From contig JAITXR010000232.1 of the NCBI GenBank assembly GCA_031284665.1, positions 1 to 6,272 on the forward strand: a DNA stretch of 6,272 nt, read 5' to 3'. The stretch comes from Paludibacter sp. (GTDB lineage Bacteria; Bacteroidota; Bacteroidia; Bacteroidales; Paludibacteraceae). Both the position numbers and the translations under genes were made by a program. How positions within the stretch are numbered: the first letter of the stretch is position 1; each line of letters opens with the position of its first letter. This document shows, one piece after another, positions 6,058 to 6,272 of this stretch. The notes under the pieces were generated by a model. That model made no database searches and was not told where the DNA came from. It worked only from the letters and a program-made list of their open reading frames with translations.

Positions 6058-6272
6058 TATAGTATAAAGTTGAAAGTTGAAAGTTTATAAAGTTGTAAAA
6101 TAATTTTGGTGTAACCTCTACAGAAAATATAGTAGTAATATTGTGAAATACTACCATTGACGTATTGTTATAATTCGTTCAAAATCAATGTATTGTATTT
6201 CGTCGTGTCTTCTTGTCTTATTGCCTTTCTGTTCATATAAAAGAGCGCTTGCGCTTAATAAATAAACAAGAA
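6058..6272. other. Non-coding region upstream of the lipoprotein gene, to the window edge
   Basis: This 215-nt stretch has no open reading frame of convincing length. It includes the AAAGTTG array next to the lipoprotein gene and a degenerate 8-bp repeat (GTCTTCTT, GTCTTATT, GCCTTTCT, about 6207-6230, plus strand). It should carry the promoter of the lipoprotein-ftsY unit. The best -7-like site I find on the minus strand is TATATTTT (within 6121-6133), a partial match to TAnnTTTG without a clear -33 partner, so I do not annotate a promoter. Confidence 0.5.
6066..6095. repeat. AAAGTTG heptamer array and 10-bp direct repeat upstream of the lipoprotein
   Basis: On the plus strand AAAGTTG occurs twice in tandem with a near-complete third copy (AAAGTTT) at 6066-6086. 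A TATAAAGTTG direct repeat bounds the array: 6063-6072 and 6086-6095. It lies 8 nt before the lipoprotein start codon, in the probable 5' leader, so copy number would change leader length. Confidence 0.75.

Noticed and set aside
6132..6154. GTAGTA...TACTAC inverted repeat as an operator
   Set aside because: Six-bp arms with an 11-nt gap are expected by chance in A/T-rich DNA, and no regulator or promoter is linked to it.
6168..6236. Minus-strand 22-codon frame starting ATG 6236
   Set aside because: It overlaps the degenerate 8-bp repeat, has no ribosome binding site or family resemblance, and is too short to support.
6244..6255. Small GC hairpin AGCGCTTGCGCT as a terminator
   Set aside because: Only about 4 bp can pair once a realistic loop is allowed, and just four T follow on the minus strand. 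No upstream gene is visible to be terminated.

Overview
The window looks like a chromosomal segment from an AT-rich member of the Bacteroidota, probably Bacteroidales. This rests on a short-form FtsY, RimO, a TonB-C protein of the Bacteroidota type (ending in an MPKFKP...FTLPVYFR block), an HU-like protein with the PFAHLE block I associate with this phylum, a lipoprotein with acidic residues after its cysteine, and mostly absent Shine-Dalgarno sequences. I see no mobile element, RNA gene or CRISPR array.

All seven genes lie on the minus strand, so transcription runs from high to low coordinates. From upstream to downstream they are: a small unknown lipoprotein (6057-5635); ftsY, the signal recognition particle receptor (5610-4660); a 148-nt spacer with a heptanucleotide tandem repeat and a perfect 33-bp palindrome; a TonB-C domain lipoprotein (4511-3987); rimO, the ribosomal protein S12 methylthiotransferase (3990-2704); a stand-alone HU/IHF-like protein (2655-2371); a protein with an HU-like N-terminus, one membrane helix and a LysM domain (2374-1136); and a family 2 glycosyltransferase (1136-21). 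Three junctions overlap: ATGA for tonB-like/rimO and for HU/HU-LysM, and TAATG for HU-LysM/glycosyltransferase. The last five genes therefore look like one translationally coupled operon. The first two genes, 24 nt apart, may be a separate or leaky upstream unit.

FtsY (membrane delivery of translating ribosomes) and RimO (ribosome modification) are housekeeping genes. The distal genes concern DNA binding and the cell envelope. The most interesting protein is the HU-membrane-LysM protein. Its predicted topology puts a DNA-binding fold in the cytoplasm and a peptidoglycan-binding fold in the periplasm, so it could physically tie the nucleoid to the cell wall. The stand-alone HU encoded just upstream could be its dimer partner. 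This is inference from domain order.

Non-coding DNA is scarce (the three main spacers are 215, 148 and 48 nt), yet each of these carries short tandem repeats of 7 or 8 bp.
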